Positions 1 to 7,363 of a stretch of 64,000 bases of DNA are shown piece after piece. The notes under the pieces are model-generated. The model was not told where the DNA came from. It made no database searches and saw nothing but the letters and a program-made list of their open reading frames with translations. The stretch spans positions 186,001 through 250,000 of the forward strand of contig CAJNDT010002857.1 of the NCBI GenBank assembly GCA_905221615.1, in the 5' to 3' direction. Both the position numbers and the translations under genes were made by a program. The stretch's first letter is position 1; each line of letters starts with the position of its first letter. Source of the DNA: Symbiodinium sp. CCMP2592. Lineage: Eukaryota; Sar; Dinophyceae; Suessiales; Symbiodiniaceae.

Positions 1-1
1 G

Positions 2-2032
2 TTCGGCTTTCTGAGCCTTGAGTACTTCACTTCGCAGATCAGCAATCTTCTCTTCGTACTGTTCCGCGATCTCTTTCTCGATCTGACGTCTTCTTGCTTC
101 ATGAATGGAATCGTCATAGGCAACAGGGGGACCAACGAGGTCGTTGCCCTTCGTAGATGCGGTAACACCGTCGATACCAACAGGTCTTGAGGAGCTGGCC
201 GATGCTGTGGACTTCGATCCCAACATCCCGCGATCCCCCAAGAGTTCGCGTAGCTGTCGATCACGCACAGCTGCCGCATCACTTTTCCCATGAAATCCGC
301 TTGGTATGCCGAACAAAGTGGCTGCACTAGGCGTGGAACGCGCAAGTGCTGGGCTGCTAATACCTGGCACGTAGTGCTCGGGCATTGCATCCGCCACGAT
401 TGGCATTGAACTGCGGCCAGTGAAGAAGTTTCCACCGGTGAATGGAATTCCATCCATCACAAGGTTCTTGTCCTTGTCCGATTCCGAGAATGCGAACTTC
501 TCTTTGGCGACTGGACTAACTTGACTTGGGGACCGTATTTCAGGGGATCGTACCTCATCTCCTACGGAAAATGCAGGCATTACTTCCTTTCCTACGTGCT
601 CCCAGCCAGACTCAGTAGTCCTCGAAGACATGGGCATGCTCGAAGGTCGCGTCGCTCCTCCTTGATTGGAGTTTCGCGCTGCCTCCAATTCGCTGCGTGT
701 CCTCGCTTGAAGATCTTCTTGTGCTTTGAGCGTTTTCCTGAGTTCACTCAGCTCGTCGTGCAAGGTAGGCAATGATCGCCTTGCATGATCTTCATTATGA
801 TGAAGTCGATCCTCTGCTTCTTGCATCCTCTTCACAGCCATTTTGCGGTACTCTTCCTCTTCACCAAGACGTTCGCGAAGCCGAAATCGTTCTTGTTCAA
901 TGGCTGCGCTGTTTCCAGCTAGCCCTTGGATCTCGTTCACAGCCCGCAACTCCTGGTTCTTGACCAAGTGGAATCGTTCCTGCATTGCTTGTAAGGCTTG
1001 TTCCGAACTTGCTGTGTTTGACCGGAGGACCAAGTTCTCTCTGGCGTGTTCATGAAGTTCATGAGTCAGACGCTCATACTCACGTGCCATAAGCTCACCA
1101 TCACCTTGCGCTCTTGCCTCCAACTGCACAAAGTTGGTGGCTGCCTCCGTGCGGAACACGTGTAGCTGTTGAGCTAAATCCTCGGCAACGGCATGTGCTT
1201 GACGTTGTTGAGCAGAGTTCTGTTCATCCATGCGAAACAAAGCTGTTTCATAGTCTCGCTTCATCTCCTGATTGACATTGTTGATGTGCCTCATGGCTAA
1301 GCATGCATGGTCACGTTGTCGTTCCAATTCTTCAATGCGAATTCCAGATCCTTCATCTTCTTGTTGCATCTCCTTGATCTTGTCCATCAGGGTCTGGACG
1401 ATTCCTTCGTATTCTTGCACCTGACTGCGATAGTACATCTGCTGTGCAAGGTTCGATGCTTCGAACTGTTGCGAAATCGTCAGTTCCTGGTAGGCATTCG
1501 GACCATCAGCTATTGCAGGCGTAGCCACGGATGACGCATCACCACGCGCAGGAATCGTATCCAGAGTCATGTCCAGATCGTCAGCATCGCGTGGTTGATT
1601 GGTAACCATTCGATTCCAAGTCATGGACTTGTCACGCCCACGAGTAGCCGAAGTCCTCGATCGTGCTGAAGAGCTTCTCGAAGATGATGGTCTTGACTTC
1701 TTTTCCAAGGTCTTGACTCCTTTGTCCTTGGCCCTGGACGTAGTCCGAGGTGCCTGAAAACCAGACGCTTCGGCCCGTCGTTCTGAAGCCTTGCCCGTCC
1801 TCGAACCTGTGGATGTCGGACGTGAAGGCGTAGATGCTCTTGGTAGACTCTTTGCTTTCCCCTTGGGAACTGCCTTTGCAATGGCAAGCGCAGAAGATTG
1901 ACCTTTGTCATCTTCCGTGGAGCTATCAACGGATTGCACCACTGTGTCATCAGCTGTTGACTCACCAACGGCTGGCGCTGCCACATCGGCACCGAAAGTC
2001 ATTGTCGTATCTTGGCTTGATCCTGAGTTCAT
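2..2032 (-). CDS. Long coiled-coil ORF, probably gag part of LTR retrotransposon polyprotein (partial, runs off left edge)
   Basis: Reading the minus strand from the ATG at 2032-2030, the frame stays open for about 677 codons to the window edge; there is no stop, so the protein continues outside. Residues 1-50 are acidic/Ser-Thr rich, about 50-140 are Ser/Arg/Lys rich and basic (nucleic-acid-binding character), then a long helical heptad-like stretch rich in Glu, Gln, Leu and Arg covers roughly 180-430. After a Ser/Pro-rich linker another Glu/Lys/Arg helix begins near the edge (IEKEIAEQYEEKIADL). It has no intron over 2 kb. Large coiled-coil gag regions ahead of protease-integrase-RT are known for Ty1/copia-like elements of dinoflagellates; no such catalytic domain is in view, so the identity is inferred from architecture and the LTR-like sequence upstream. 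It could instead be a host coiled-coil protein. The ORF itself is certain. Confidence 0.75.
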   Translation of the reverse strand, partial: MNSGSSQDTTMTFGADVAAPAVGESTADDTVVQSVDSSTEDDKGQSSALAIAKAVPKGKAKSLPRASTPSRPTSTGSRTGKASERRAEASGFQAPRTTSRAKDKGVKTLEKKSRPSSSRSSSARSRTSATRGRDKSMTWNRMVTNQPRDADDLDMTLDTIPARGDASSVATPAIADGPNAYQELTISQQFEASNLAQQMYYRSQVQEYEGIVQTLMDKIKEMQQEDEGSGIRIEELERQRDHACLAMRHINNVNQEMKRDYETALFRMDEQNSAQQRQAHAVAEDLAQQLHVFRTEAATNFVQLEARAQGDGELMAREYERLTHELHEHARENLVLRSNTASSEQALQAMQERFHLVKNQELRAVNEIQGLAGNSAAIEQERFRLRERLGEEEEYRKMAVKRMQEAEDRLHHNEDHARRSLPTLHDELSELRKTLKAQEDLQARTRSELEAARNSNQGGATRPSSMPMSSRTTESGWEHVGKEVMPAFSVGDEVRSPEIRSPSQVSPVAKEKFAFSESDKDKNLVMDGIPFTGGNFFTGRSSMPIVADAMPEHYVPGISSPALARSTPSAATLFGIPSGFHGKSDAAAVRDRQLRELLGDRGMLGSKSTASASSSRPVGIDGVTASTKGNDLVGPPVAYDDSIHEARRRQIEKEIAEQYEEKIADLRSEVLKAQKAE

Positions 2033-2096
2033 TGTGGTCGTAGTAGATCAAGTAGTCGTTGCTGTAGAAAGGCAGAGCCGCGTACGGCTGATAACC

Positions 2097-2380
2097 TGCG
2101 TGGGGGATTGATCTCGACTTGGTTGCTGCTCTCCCCACCAGAGCTGTAATGAATGTAGGTGTGGCTGGCTAGCACTCTCCACAGACTGGACCCTGTCTCT
2201 CCCTCTTACTTCCACACGTGCGATCCTATGCAGGCAGAACCGGCGGCCGTTCCTTTTGCACTCACTGCCGGCGGCGGTTCGTCTGTGCAACGGGATAGCT
2301 CTGATTGCTCAGGATAGAAGACACATATAGCACTTAGCTATGGGCATTGACTTGAGCCAAACGTTGCGTTGGCGGTCACA
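2097..2380 (-). repeat. Possible 5' LTR upstream of the gag-like ORF
   Basis: On the minus strand a stretch starting TGTGACCGCC (2380) and ending CCCACGCA (2097) lies 65 bases before the gag-like ATG. It is bounded by TG and CA as LTRs are, and is followed by GGTTATCAGC, which could be a primer-binding site but is not a clear match to a tRNA 3' end. It contains a spliced-leader-like word. The partner LTR would lie left of the window, so this cannot be proved here. Confidence 0.3.
2351..2361 (-). other. Relic match to 3' end of dinoflagellate spliced leader
   Basis: On the minus strand the 11 bases TTTGGCTCAAG equal the 3' end of the dinoflagellate trans-spliced leader. The bases further upstream (CGCAACG) only loosely resemble the rest of the leader. 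Such relics are known in dinoflagellate genes thought to come from reintegrated mRNA. An 11-base chance match in 64 kb (both strands) is unlikely but possible. Confidence 0.5.
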
Positions 2381-2395
2381 TAGAAAGGTAAAGAT

Positions 2396-2447
2396 GAGGG
2401 ATGCGTAGCATGCCCCCTAGAGTCGAGGGACGCGTAGCGTGCCCCCT
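2396..2447. repeat. Two 23-bp hairpin repeats with compensatory stem changes
   Basis: Copy 1 is 2396-2418 and copy 2 is 2425-2447, period 29. The core stem is ATGC-GTA-GCAT in copy 1 and ACGC-GTA-GCGT in copy 2, flanked by GGG and CCCC. The two differences fall on the two paired positions of the stem, so pairing is kept. Confidence 0.6.
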
Positions 2448-2565
2448 TCTCTTGCACTTTACACGGTCTTGCTCACAGCTCTTATAGTGACACCTTAGAA
2501 CTTGACAAGGCATCGCAGTCCGTTCGCAAAAAAGGATTTTTAGCAAATAATCTAAGTAACTAATA

Positions 2566-2859
2566 ATGACTAATGAAGTTGTGTTAAAACGATCTACAGT
2601 TAAGGGCAAAAAATACGACGCAATATTTCCAACTAAGAAAGTGTCGTTTGGCAGATATGATTACCAAGATTACACAATCCATAAGGATGATAAAAGGCGT
2701 GACTCATATATCAAACGGCACGGTGCTACACAATCGTGGACAGATATAGAGAAGCCTCAGACGTGGGCACGTTATCTATTATGGGAAAAGAAGAGCATAC
2801 CAGAAGCAATTACGTTTATGGATACTAAGTTTAACATTAAGATCAAGAACCAAACTTAA
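2566..2859 (+). CDS. DUF5754-like small protein
   Basis: A 97-residue intact protein, basic and soluble, start ATG at 2566, stop TAA at 2857-2859. The central sequence with VSFG, DYTIHKDD and RRDSYIKRH, then a Trp/Tyr-Leu-Leu-Trp segment (ARYLLWEKKS), matches the pattern I know for the DUF5754 family of small proteins common in large DNA viruses of algae and related mobile elements. The function is unknown. It converges with the polymerase-helicase gene; each has its own hairpin after the stop. It is the only gene of the element without a visible lesion. Confidence 0.7.
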   Translation: MTNEVVLKRSTVKGKKYDAIFPTKKVSFGRYDYQDYTIHKDDKRRDSYIKRHGATQSWTDIEKPQTWARYLLWEKKSIPEAITFMDTKFNIKIKNQT

Positions 2860-2863
2860 GATC

Positions 2864-2884
2864 AACATTAAATATATTAATGTT
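2864..2884. terminator. Hairpin after DUF5754-like gene
   Basis: Perfect 8-bp stem AACATTAA / TTAATGTT with 5-base loop ATATA, starting 5 bases after the stop of the plus-strand gene. Hairpins right after stop codons mark transcript ends in mimivirus-type viruses and virophages; that role here is inferred. Confidence 0.6.
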
Positions 2885-2908
2885 TACATTACTGAAAGTA
2901 AGATAAAT

Positions 2909-2936
2909 ATTAAAGCTTTTTATAACAAGCTTTAAT
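2909..2936. terminator. Hairpin after polymerase-helicase gene
   Basis: Perfect 10-bp stem ATTAAAGCTT / AAGCTTTAAT with an 8-base loop. It lies 2 bases beyond the TAA (2939-2941) of the minus-strand gene, so the two convergent genes each have a hairpin just past the stop. Confidence 0.65.
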
Positions 2937-2938
2937 GT

Positions 2939-4687
2939 TTACCTTGCACTGCAATTACAAAGCTTACACCAAGCTTCGCAGTTGTCGCTTTCGTGCGCGA
3001 TGCTGTTATCTAATCTCTGGGCTGTCATATTACTCGTTAAGAAGCCGTTCTTAAATTCAAATTCAACGTTACAGCCGCAATTATTACAATGACTATACAC
3101 TCGCTTCATAAACCAACTTGGGTTAATGTAACTGCTGTCGTTTATTTCTCTCTTCGCTTTCTGATCTTGTAGCTTATAGGTGTTTATCTTGTTAAGCCAA
3201 AATTTATGTAAGGTTGTGTCGTTCAATTCATTCTCTGCTTCGGCACTCTCATAGAACAATACATTATTAAAATCGGTGCTTCTGGTCAAGGCACACCACA
3301 ACCACTCACGAGTTACTAAATGCGACTTCTCCCACTCATGTATAACGATCTTACCGTCAATTGAAGCCCCTTGCGCGGAATGGCAAGTGGTGCAGTAGTC
3401 ATATCTGAAATGCTTGTCTAAGGTGGCTATGTCCGTTAAATACTGCTGTTTGGACTTGACATTCTCTAATTCAATTATGTTCTTGGATACGCTTACGATT
3501 CTAAACCTATAATTAACATTGAACTTAACATTGTTCGTTTTCTTGTATAGTCGGCAGATTAGGATCTCACCCACTTCATATTTATCTGTTTTACCTAAAC
3601 TCTTTCGGATTGCATTAGACACCGTTAAGCACCTCATATTCGTATAGGCTATGTTCTTCTGAGATGCTGTCATATCATCTGTCGTGTTAAAATACTTATG
3701 AACAAACTCGGATAAAGACAACTTATGAAGCCACATATCATCATACATCATATCTAACATTTTTCTGTTGCCTTCTGCTGTTGGATCTCCTTGTGGTCCT
3801 AATCTCTTACATATGGTAAGCATAACATTATACTTGAAGATCTGATCAATACATTCATCTGCGTATTCGTCCGGCTTCCTTGTATTAGTTAGGTCTTCAA
3901 TCGGCAGTAGCTGTTTGACATCACCCGCTCCGATTGTAATTTTATTCGGGTTTTTCTGAACAAACTCTCTGATCCTATTTAATATATGTGTGCCATTCAT
4001 ATAGATCTCGTCAAAGACTATACAATTGTAACTGCTATGGTCAAACTCTGGCAATTTCTCTCCATCGCCCACGGGTATGGCAAAAAACTTGTTGGTAGTG
4101 ACCGCATCGTCATTTATGTTTTGAGATAAGCTATTCTGTGGCACTACGAAGAGTGTTTTATAGCCTAACTTGCTGAAATGCCTTGCTATATGCGACTTGC
4201 CACCGCTTGCATACTTAGATCGGATCATCATAGGATTATTTGTTACGATATCTTTTGCTATGCTTTCCGTGTCCCACTCGTTTTCTATGGGTCGGGTCTC
4301 GTTGTTAAATATGCGTATTGGGATCAGTTCGTTCTTTTTTGGTGTCCACTGCTCTGTCGGTTCTGCTATGTTTTTACTCTTCTCGTGTCTCCACCCGCCT
4401 ATACGATCTGAAAACTCTATTAGGTTCTTAGCACGTCTTAAATGCTCCTTCCTGATTACGAAGGCATCTGTTTTAACACTCCATACTCCTATATGATTTT
4501 CTGTCAGCTTGGTGTAGTCGGTGTGCATTTTAAAGTTATGATGTTGTAATAATAATTCTTTGATGTATATATATCCGTTTCGTAGGGTGGCTTTATCGGT
4601 CACTGTTAAGCAATAATATTTTCTGTCCATATATTTTTCTATGAAGTCTGTCTCGCCGTTAGGTAACTCAATCTCATCAACATACAT
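2939..4687 (-). CDS. C-terminal segment: polymerase motif C, SF1 helicase, zinc/HNH-like domain
   Basis: 582 residues from the first ATG, but coding sense extends upstream in this frame to about 4828, so that ATG is probably internal. Residues 66-78 (GVWSVKTDAFVI) read as polymerase motif C with KTDA in place of DTD. A SF1 helicase follows: P-loop ending GGKS (162-165, first Gly of the loop missing), Walker B IVFDE (223-227), motif III GAGDVKQLLP (253-262), motif IV-like KR at 294-295, motif V CHSAQGASI (435-443), motif VI REWLWCALTRS (460-470). The last 50 residues hold C534-x2-C537 and C574-x2-C577 with QRLDNS-x2-H between, resembling zinc-bound HNH/endonuclease VII-like folds in viral proteins. 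It would unwind DNA at the replication fork. Confidence 0.8.
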   Translation of the reverse strand: MYVDEIELPNGETDFIEKYMDRKYYCLTVTDKATLRNGYIYIKELLLQHHNFKMHTDYTKLTENHIGVWSVKTDAFVIRKEHLRRAKNLIEFSDRIGGWRHEKSKNIAEPTEQWTPKKNELIPIRIFNNETRPIENEWDTESIAKDIVTNNPMMIRSKYASGGKSHIARHFSKLGYKTLFVVPQNSLSQNINDDAVTTNKFFAIPVGDGEKLPEFDHSSYNCIVFDEIYMNGTHILNRIREFVQKNPNKITIGAGDVKQLLPIEDLTNTRKPDEYADECIDQIFKYNVMLTICKRLGPQGDPTAEGNRKMLDMMYDDMWLHKLSLSEFVHKYFNTTDDMTASQKNIAYTNMRCLTVSNAIRKSLGKTDKYEVGEILICRLYKKTNNVKFNVNYRFRIVSVSKNIIELENVKSKQQYLTDIATLDKHFRYDYCTTCHSAQGASIDGKIVIHEWEKSHLVTREWLWCALTRSTDFNNVLFYESAEAENELNDTTLHKFWLNKINTYKLQDQKAKREINDSSYINPSWFMKRVYSHCNNCGCNVEFEFKNGFLTSNMTAQRLDNSIAHESDNCEAWCKLCNCSAR

Positions 4688-4818
4688 ACCCGAGATTCTG
4701 TTAATCTTTCTTCCGATCTTGTTCTGATAATATAAGGCTTCCTTTAAAGTATCAAAGGCATAACTTTTATGGGCTTTATTCGTGTTCTTCTCAAGTAGCC
4801 CGAAGTTAACATTAGCTA

Positions 4819-5169
4819 TTATTTTTTGATTCTGATGTCTTCGGCTGGTTTGTCAGGTATGTCTGTCTTCCATAATTCCGCTGTGATCTTCCTATAATCC
4901 ACCTTGTATACTCTGGATGGTTGCTTATAATAAAGAATCTTACATTGCTTCACGAAGTGCTTTAAAAACAGACCATATACCAAAGTGTAGGCTTTATTGA
5001 AAAATAAACTCCGCTTGGTGGGCTTGACCAAGTAGAGAGTGAGATCGTGAAAATCTGTCACATTACCATTGAAGGGCTTCCAGATATCAAACTGAGTGAA
5101 TACCGGTATCTCGGCGATCTTGTTAAACGCAGATGTGTAAGCTTTTCTTACATCTATCTCCGTACTCAC
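4819..5169 (-). CDS. Middle segment: polymerase B palm with motif A
   Basis: 116 residues in the same frame as the segment upstream; the GTG at 5169 is only the first possible start after the TAG, and five codons lie between. It opens with EIDVRKAYTSAF, which fits motif A of protein-primed/organellar-viral family B polymerases (Asp plus Tyr). It ends at TAA 4821-4819; in the neighbouring frame, immediately after, KIIANVNFGLLEK (4825-4787) fits motif B (K-x3-N-x2-FG). Palm motifs A and B thus sit on either side of the frame break. Confidence 0.7.
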   Translation of the reverse strand: MSTEIDVRKAYTSAFNKIAEIPVFTQFDIWKPFNGNVTDFHDLTLYLVKPTKRSLFFNKAYTLVYGLFLKHFVKQCKILYYKQPSRVYKVDYRKITAELWKTDIPDKPAEDIRIKK

Positions 5170-5184
5170 TTCTGGGGTATAACA

Positions 5185-6054
5185 CTATTTGTCGTCTTTG
5201 TGTGTCTGAGGGTTATATAAATAATAATGTTTATTTATTTCACCAGTTGGGGGGATGGTGCGACACTCCTTGAAAATCTCTACATCTACTTCGTTGTAAT
5301 GTGACTTGTGCGTAGTCTTGAAGAGGGCGGTGTTAAAATTAAACATAGCTTTAGACATCTTGTTGTAGATCTGCTCCGTTCTCACGCAGATGGAACCATC
5401 TATAGAATTATTTACTAAGTTCTGGGTCTTAACCTTGTATTTAATCTCTTTGTGGGTCTTGCTGTTTATCTTGATCTTAAACTTGAAGTTAAGTTCAGAT
5501 ACGAACCCTGCACGAAATCTAACCTGTGGCTCACACCCTGCCTGCTTGCTAAGATAAAAGAGATGAGACAGATCGTAGCCATTATATACCAATGTGTATT
5601 CGCTATGCTCTGTGTATTTACGGATGTCGTCTAGGGATGTGATCATTTTACATTCCACTGGCTCCTTCTTCTCGTTAAGGAGATAATCTGAAGATGCCTT
5701 AACAGATATACTATAATTACTGCTTTTGGGTATCATCTGCCTCAACATATTCATATTATCACTGACTGTGTAAATATGACTGTTCTTCACTATAGCGTAT
5801 AAGGCTGGGATATTATGATTTCTTTTTATTGGGTCACGCTTATAAATCAGAGTATCAAAGACATCATAAATTCTGACTTGCAAGTTAAAATGTTCAGACA
5901 CCTTAGCCATATCTGTTATTGGCGCCCCTTTTGTTTTAAAACCTTCTTCCGTCTTATTTATGATTTTTAGGATGGCTTCTTTGGTGAGTTTGTTCTTCTC
6001 TCTCTTGTGGTCTCCCATAAGGGTATCCTTATAATAATCGGTCAAGGTGTTCAA
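5185..6054 (-). CDS. Segment ahead of the polymerase palm
   Basis: 289 residues from a TTG codon that is surely not the start: the frame is open for 18 more codons up to the TAG at 6111-6109. The part around VRIYDVFDTLIYK and ALYAIVKNSHIYT looks like the region ahead of the palm in viral/mobile family B polymerases. I do not see a clear 3'-5' exonuclease set of acidic motifs, so proofreading may be absent. It ends at TAG 5187-5185, after which the same frame goes on into motif A. Confidence 0.6.
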   Translation of the reverse strand: MNTLTDYYKDTLMGDHKREKNKLTKEAILKIINKTEEGFKTKGAPITDMAKVSEHFNLQVRIYDVFDTLIYKRDPIKRNHNIPALYAIVKNSHIYTVSDNMNMLRQMIPKSSNYSISVKASSDYLLNEKKEPVECKMITSLDDIRKYTEHSEYTLVYNGYDLSHLFYLSKQAGCEPQVRFRAGFVSELNFKFKIKINSKTHKEIKYKVKTQNLVNNSIDGSICVRTEQIYNKMSKAMFNFNTALFKTTHKSHYNEVDVEIFKECRTIPPTGEINKHYYLYNPQTHKDDK

Positions 6055-6108
6055 CCAACACTCGTTCTTAACGTAATGTTCTACTTTAATGGCTTCCTTG
6101 AAGGTCTC

Positions 6109-6843
6109 CTACTGTGGATCTAAGGGTGTCTGAATATATCTGTGATACATACTGGCATTCACTGTGTTTGTTACTTCTTCCTCTTGTGGTTTGAAAGCAT
6201 CGGCGTTATCTACCCTTTCGGCGTAATTAACTTTAATACAAGCAATGTAACCTTCGGCATAGCCGACATCGGCTTTAAAACTGTCATCTGTCATTAATAA
6301 CAATTTGAGCCTATGAAATGTTTTTGTGTCGGCCTTCTCGTCTCTAAATATTCGTCTCCCCGCTAGGTTTTCAACCCACGGTGTTGTGGCTACATTGGCT
6401 GATAGATCACGCATATAAATCGGAACATAGGCTCTTCCCCCGCTGTCTCTGAAGGATACTGATAATCCTTGGTGCGATTCTGTCTTAAGTTGGTATAAAC
6501 GGACATTGATTGAACATTTTCTTGGATTCCTCGGGTTGGTTCTTCCCGTTCGTTTGTTGTCTTCTTTTGCTTGCGCCATTCTCTGACCTAGTTGTTCTTT
6601 ATCCTTATGTTTGTCATAAATCTTGTTGTAGTCTTTTTCCGCTTTAGTTTTTTCTTTGTCTGTTTTTGCGGTGGTGAGTTTCCTAATTAAATTGTCTGCT
6701 GTGGTGAATTGGGCGATCTTACGATCTGAATATAAGTTAATTATATTTTGAACTTTTGTTCTGGTGGCTTGGGTGATGCGGTTTCGCTTGTTGTTATAAA
6801 ATGTTTGTAGTGCTTCTGTATTACGCTTAATGGCTTTGGACAT
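6109..6843 (-). CDS. N-terminal segment of polymerase-helicase protein
   Basis: 244 residues from ATG at 6843, charged and helical in the first 110 residues (Lys/Arg/Asp/Glu-rich), then a beta-rich part with RLYQLKTESHQGLSVSFRDS and VPIYMRDLS. I do not recognise a family. It is in frame with the next segment, separated only by TAG 6111-6109. It may be a DNA-binding or terminal-protein-like domain; that is a guess. The ATG lies about 30 bases from a promoter-like palindrome. Confidence 0.55.
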   Translation of the reverse strand: MSKAIKRNTEALQTFYNNKRNRITQATRTKVQNIINLYSDRKIAQFTTADNLIRKLTTAKTDKEKTKAEKDYNKIYDKHKDKEQLGQRMAQAKEDNKRTGRTNPRNPRKCSINVRLYQLKTESHQGLSVSFRDSGGRAYVPIYMRDLSANVATTPWVENLAGRRIFRDEKADTKTFHRLKLLLMTDDSFKADVGYAEGYIACIKVNYAERVDNADAFKPQEEEVTNTVNASMYHRYIQTPLDPQ

Positions 6844-6937
6844 ATACCAATATAATTGAACTATATATTCAATTTCCCTTTAAATGGATTTTCCTGAAGA
6901 TTTGTTTTAAAGAAAATTCATCAAAAGAAAAAAATTC

Positions 6938-6973
<36 letters not shown>

Positions 6974-6983
6974 GTATAGTAAT
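6844..6983. promoter_or_regulatory. Divergent promoter region
   Basis: 140 bases between divergently read genes, nearly pure A/T. It contains the palindrome AATTGAA-ctatata-TTCAATT (6854-6874), giving ATAATTGA on plus and GAAATTGA on minus, each 7 of 8 to the AAAATTGA early promoter word of mimiviruses. A TA-dinucleotide run (6936-6973) is next to the plus-strand gene. Confidence 0.45.
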
Positions 6984-7298
6984 ATGAGCAAGAAGCCCGA
7001 GGATATGACAATAGAATAAATCAAAGAACAACTGGCTATATACAACAGACTGTATTATCACAAGCGCAACAAGGATGAGGCATACATGCAAAATAAACGG
7101 GAATCTGCACAAAGACACAACCAGAAAAAGAAGATCAAGGAGTATGAAGAAGCTAACAATATCAGACTGAAGCCCGAGGAGATTAATGATGAATTGCTAT
7201 CAGAAATATTGAATGCAAAGAAGCCGATGAAGCCCAAGCACGGTTCGGCAAAACATGACATGAAGAACTGCAAGATCATAATGCCGATGTCCGAATGA
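6984..7298 (+). pseudogene. Small basic protein gene with one nonsense codon
   Basis: ATG at 6984 opens a frame of about 104 codons with a single TAA at 7017-7019 (codon 12); the rest (intact from Met 7086, 70 residues) is highly charged, with Lys/Arg-rich helix (NKRESAQRHNQKKKIKEYEE). Because the codons on both sides of the TAA read as one helix, I take it as a Glu or Gln codon turned into a stop. A start at 7086 would still give a short protein. No family recognised; perhaps a nucleic-acid-binding accessory protein. Confidence 0.45.
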
Positions 7299-7363
7299 TG
7301 ATTTAATTTAGTTATAAAATCAGTATTTAAAGATTTGTCGGTATATTAAGGTAGCTTACGGTC

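Larger units (their letters stand above)
2939..6843 (-). pseudogene. DNA polymerase B - SF1 helicase - zinc/HNH fusion gene, broken
   Basis: One gene of about 1,300 codons is now split. From ATG 6843-6841 the frame runs to TAG at 6111-6109, continues in the same frame to TAG at 5187-5185, continues to TAA at 4821-4819, and then coding sense carries on in another frame to TAA 2941-2939. The frame change falls at a run of six A (minus strand, 4827-4822) and a one-base length change there explains it. Evidence for one gene: the two TAG codons interrupt a single frame, no ATG follows either promptly, and polymerase motifs A, B and C lie in order across the breaks, followed by all helicase motifs. 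The breaks may be true decay or, for the A-run, assembly error; the in-frame TAGs are harder to explain that way. Segments are described separately. Confidence 0.7.

Noticed and set aside
521-2111. Plus-strand open frames (e.g. 521-775, 1307-1534, 1834-2043) and the minus frame 1621-1992
   Set aside because: They are shadows of the 677-codon minus-strand ORF in this region, which explains the composition.
5185-6111. Reassigned TAG codon in the element
   Set aside because: Attractive because three TAGs interrupt good frames, but TAA also interrupts frames and frame changes are present, so decay is the simpler reading; kept only as a remark.
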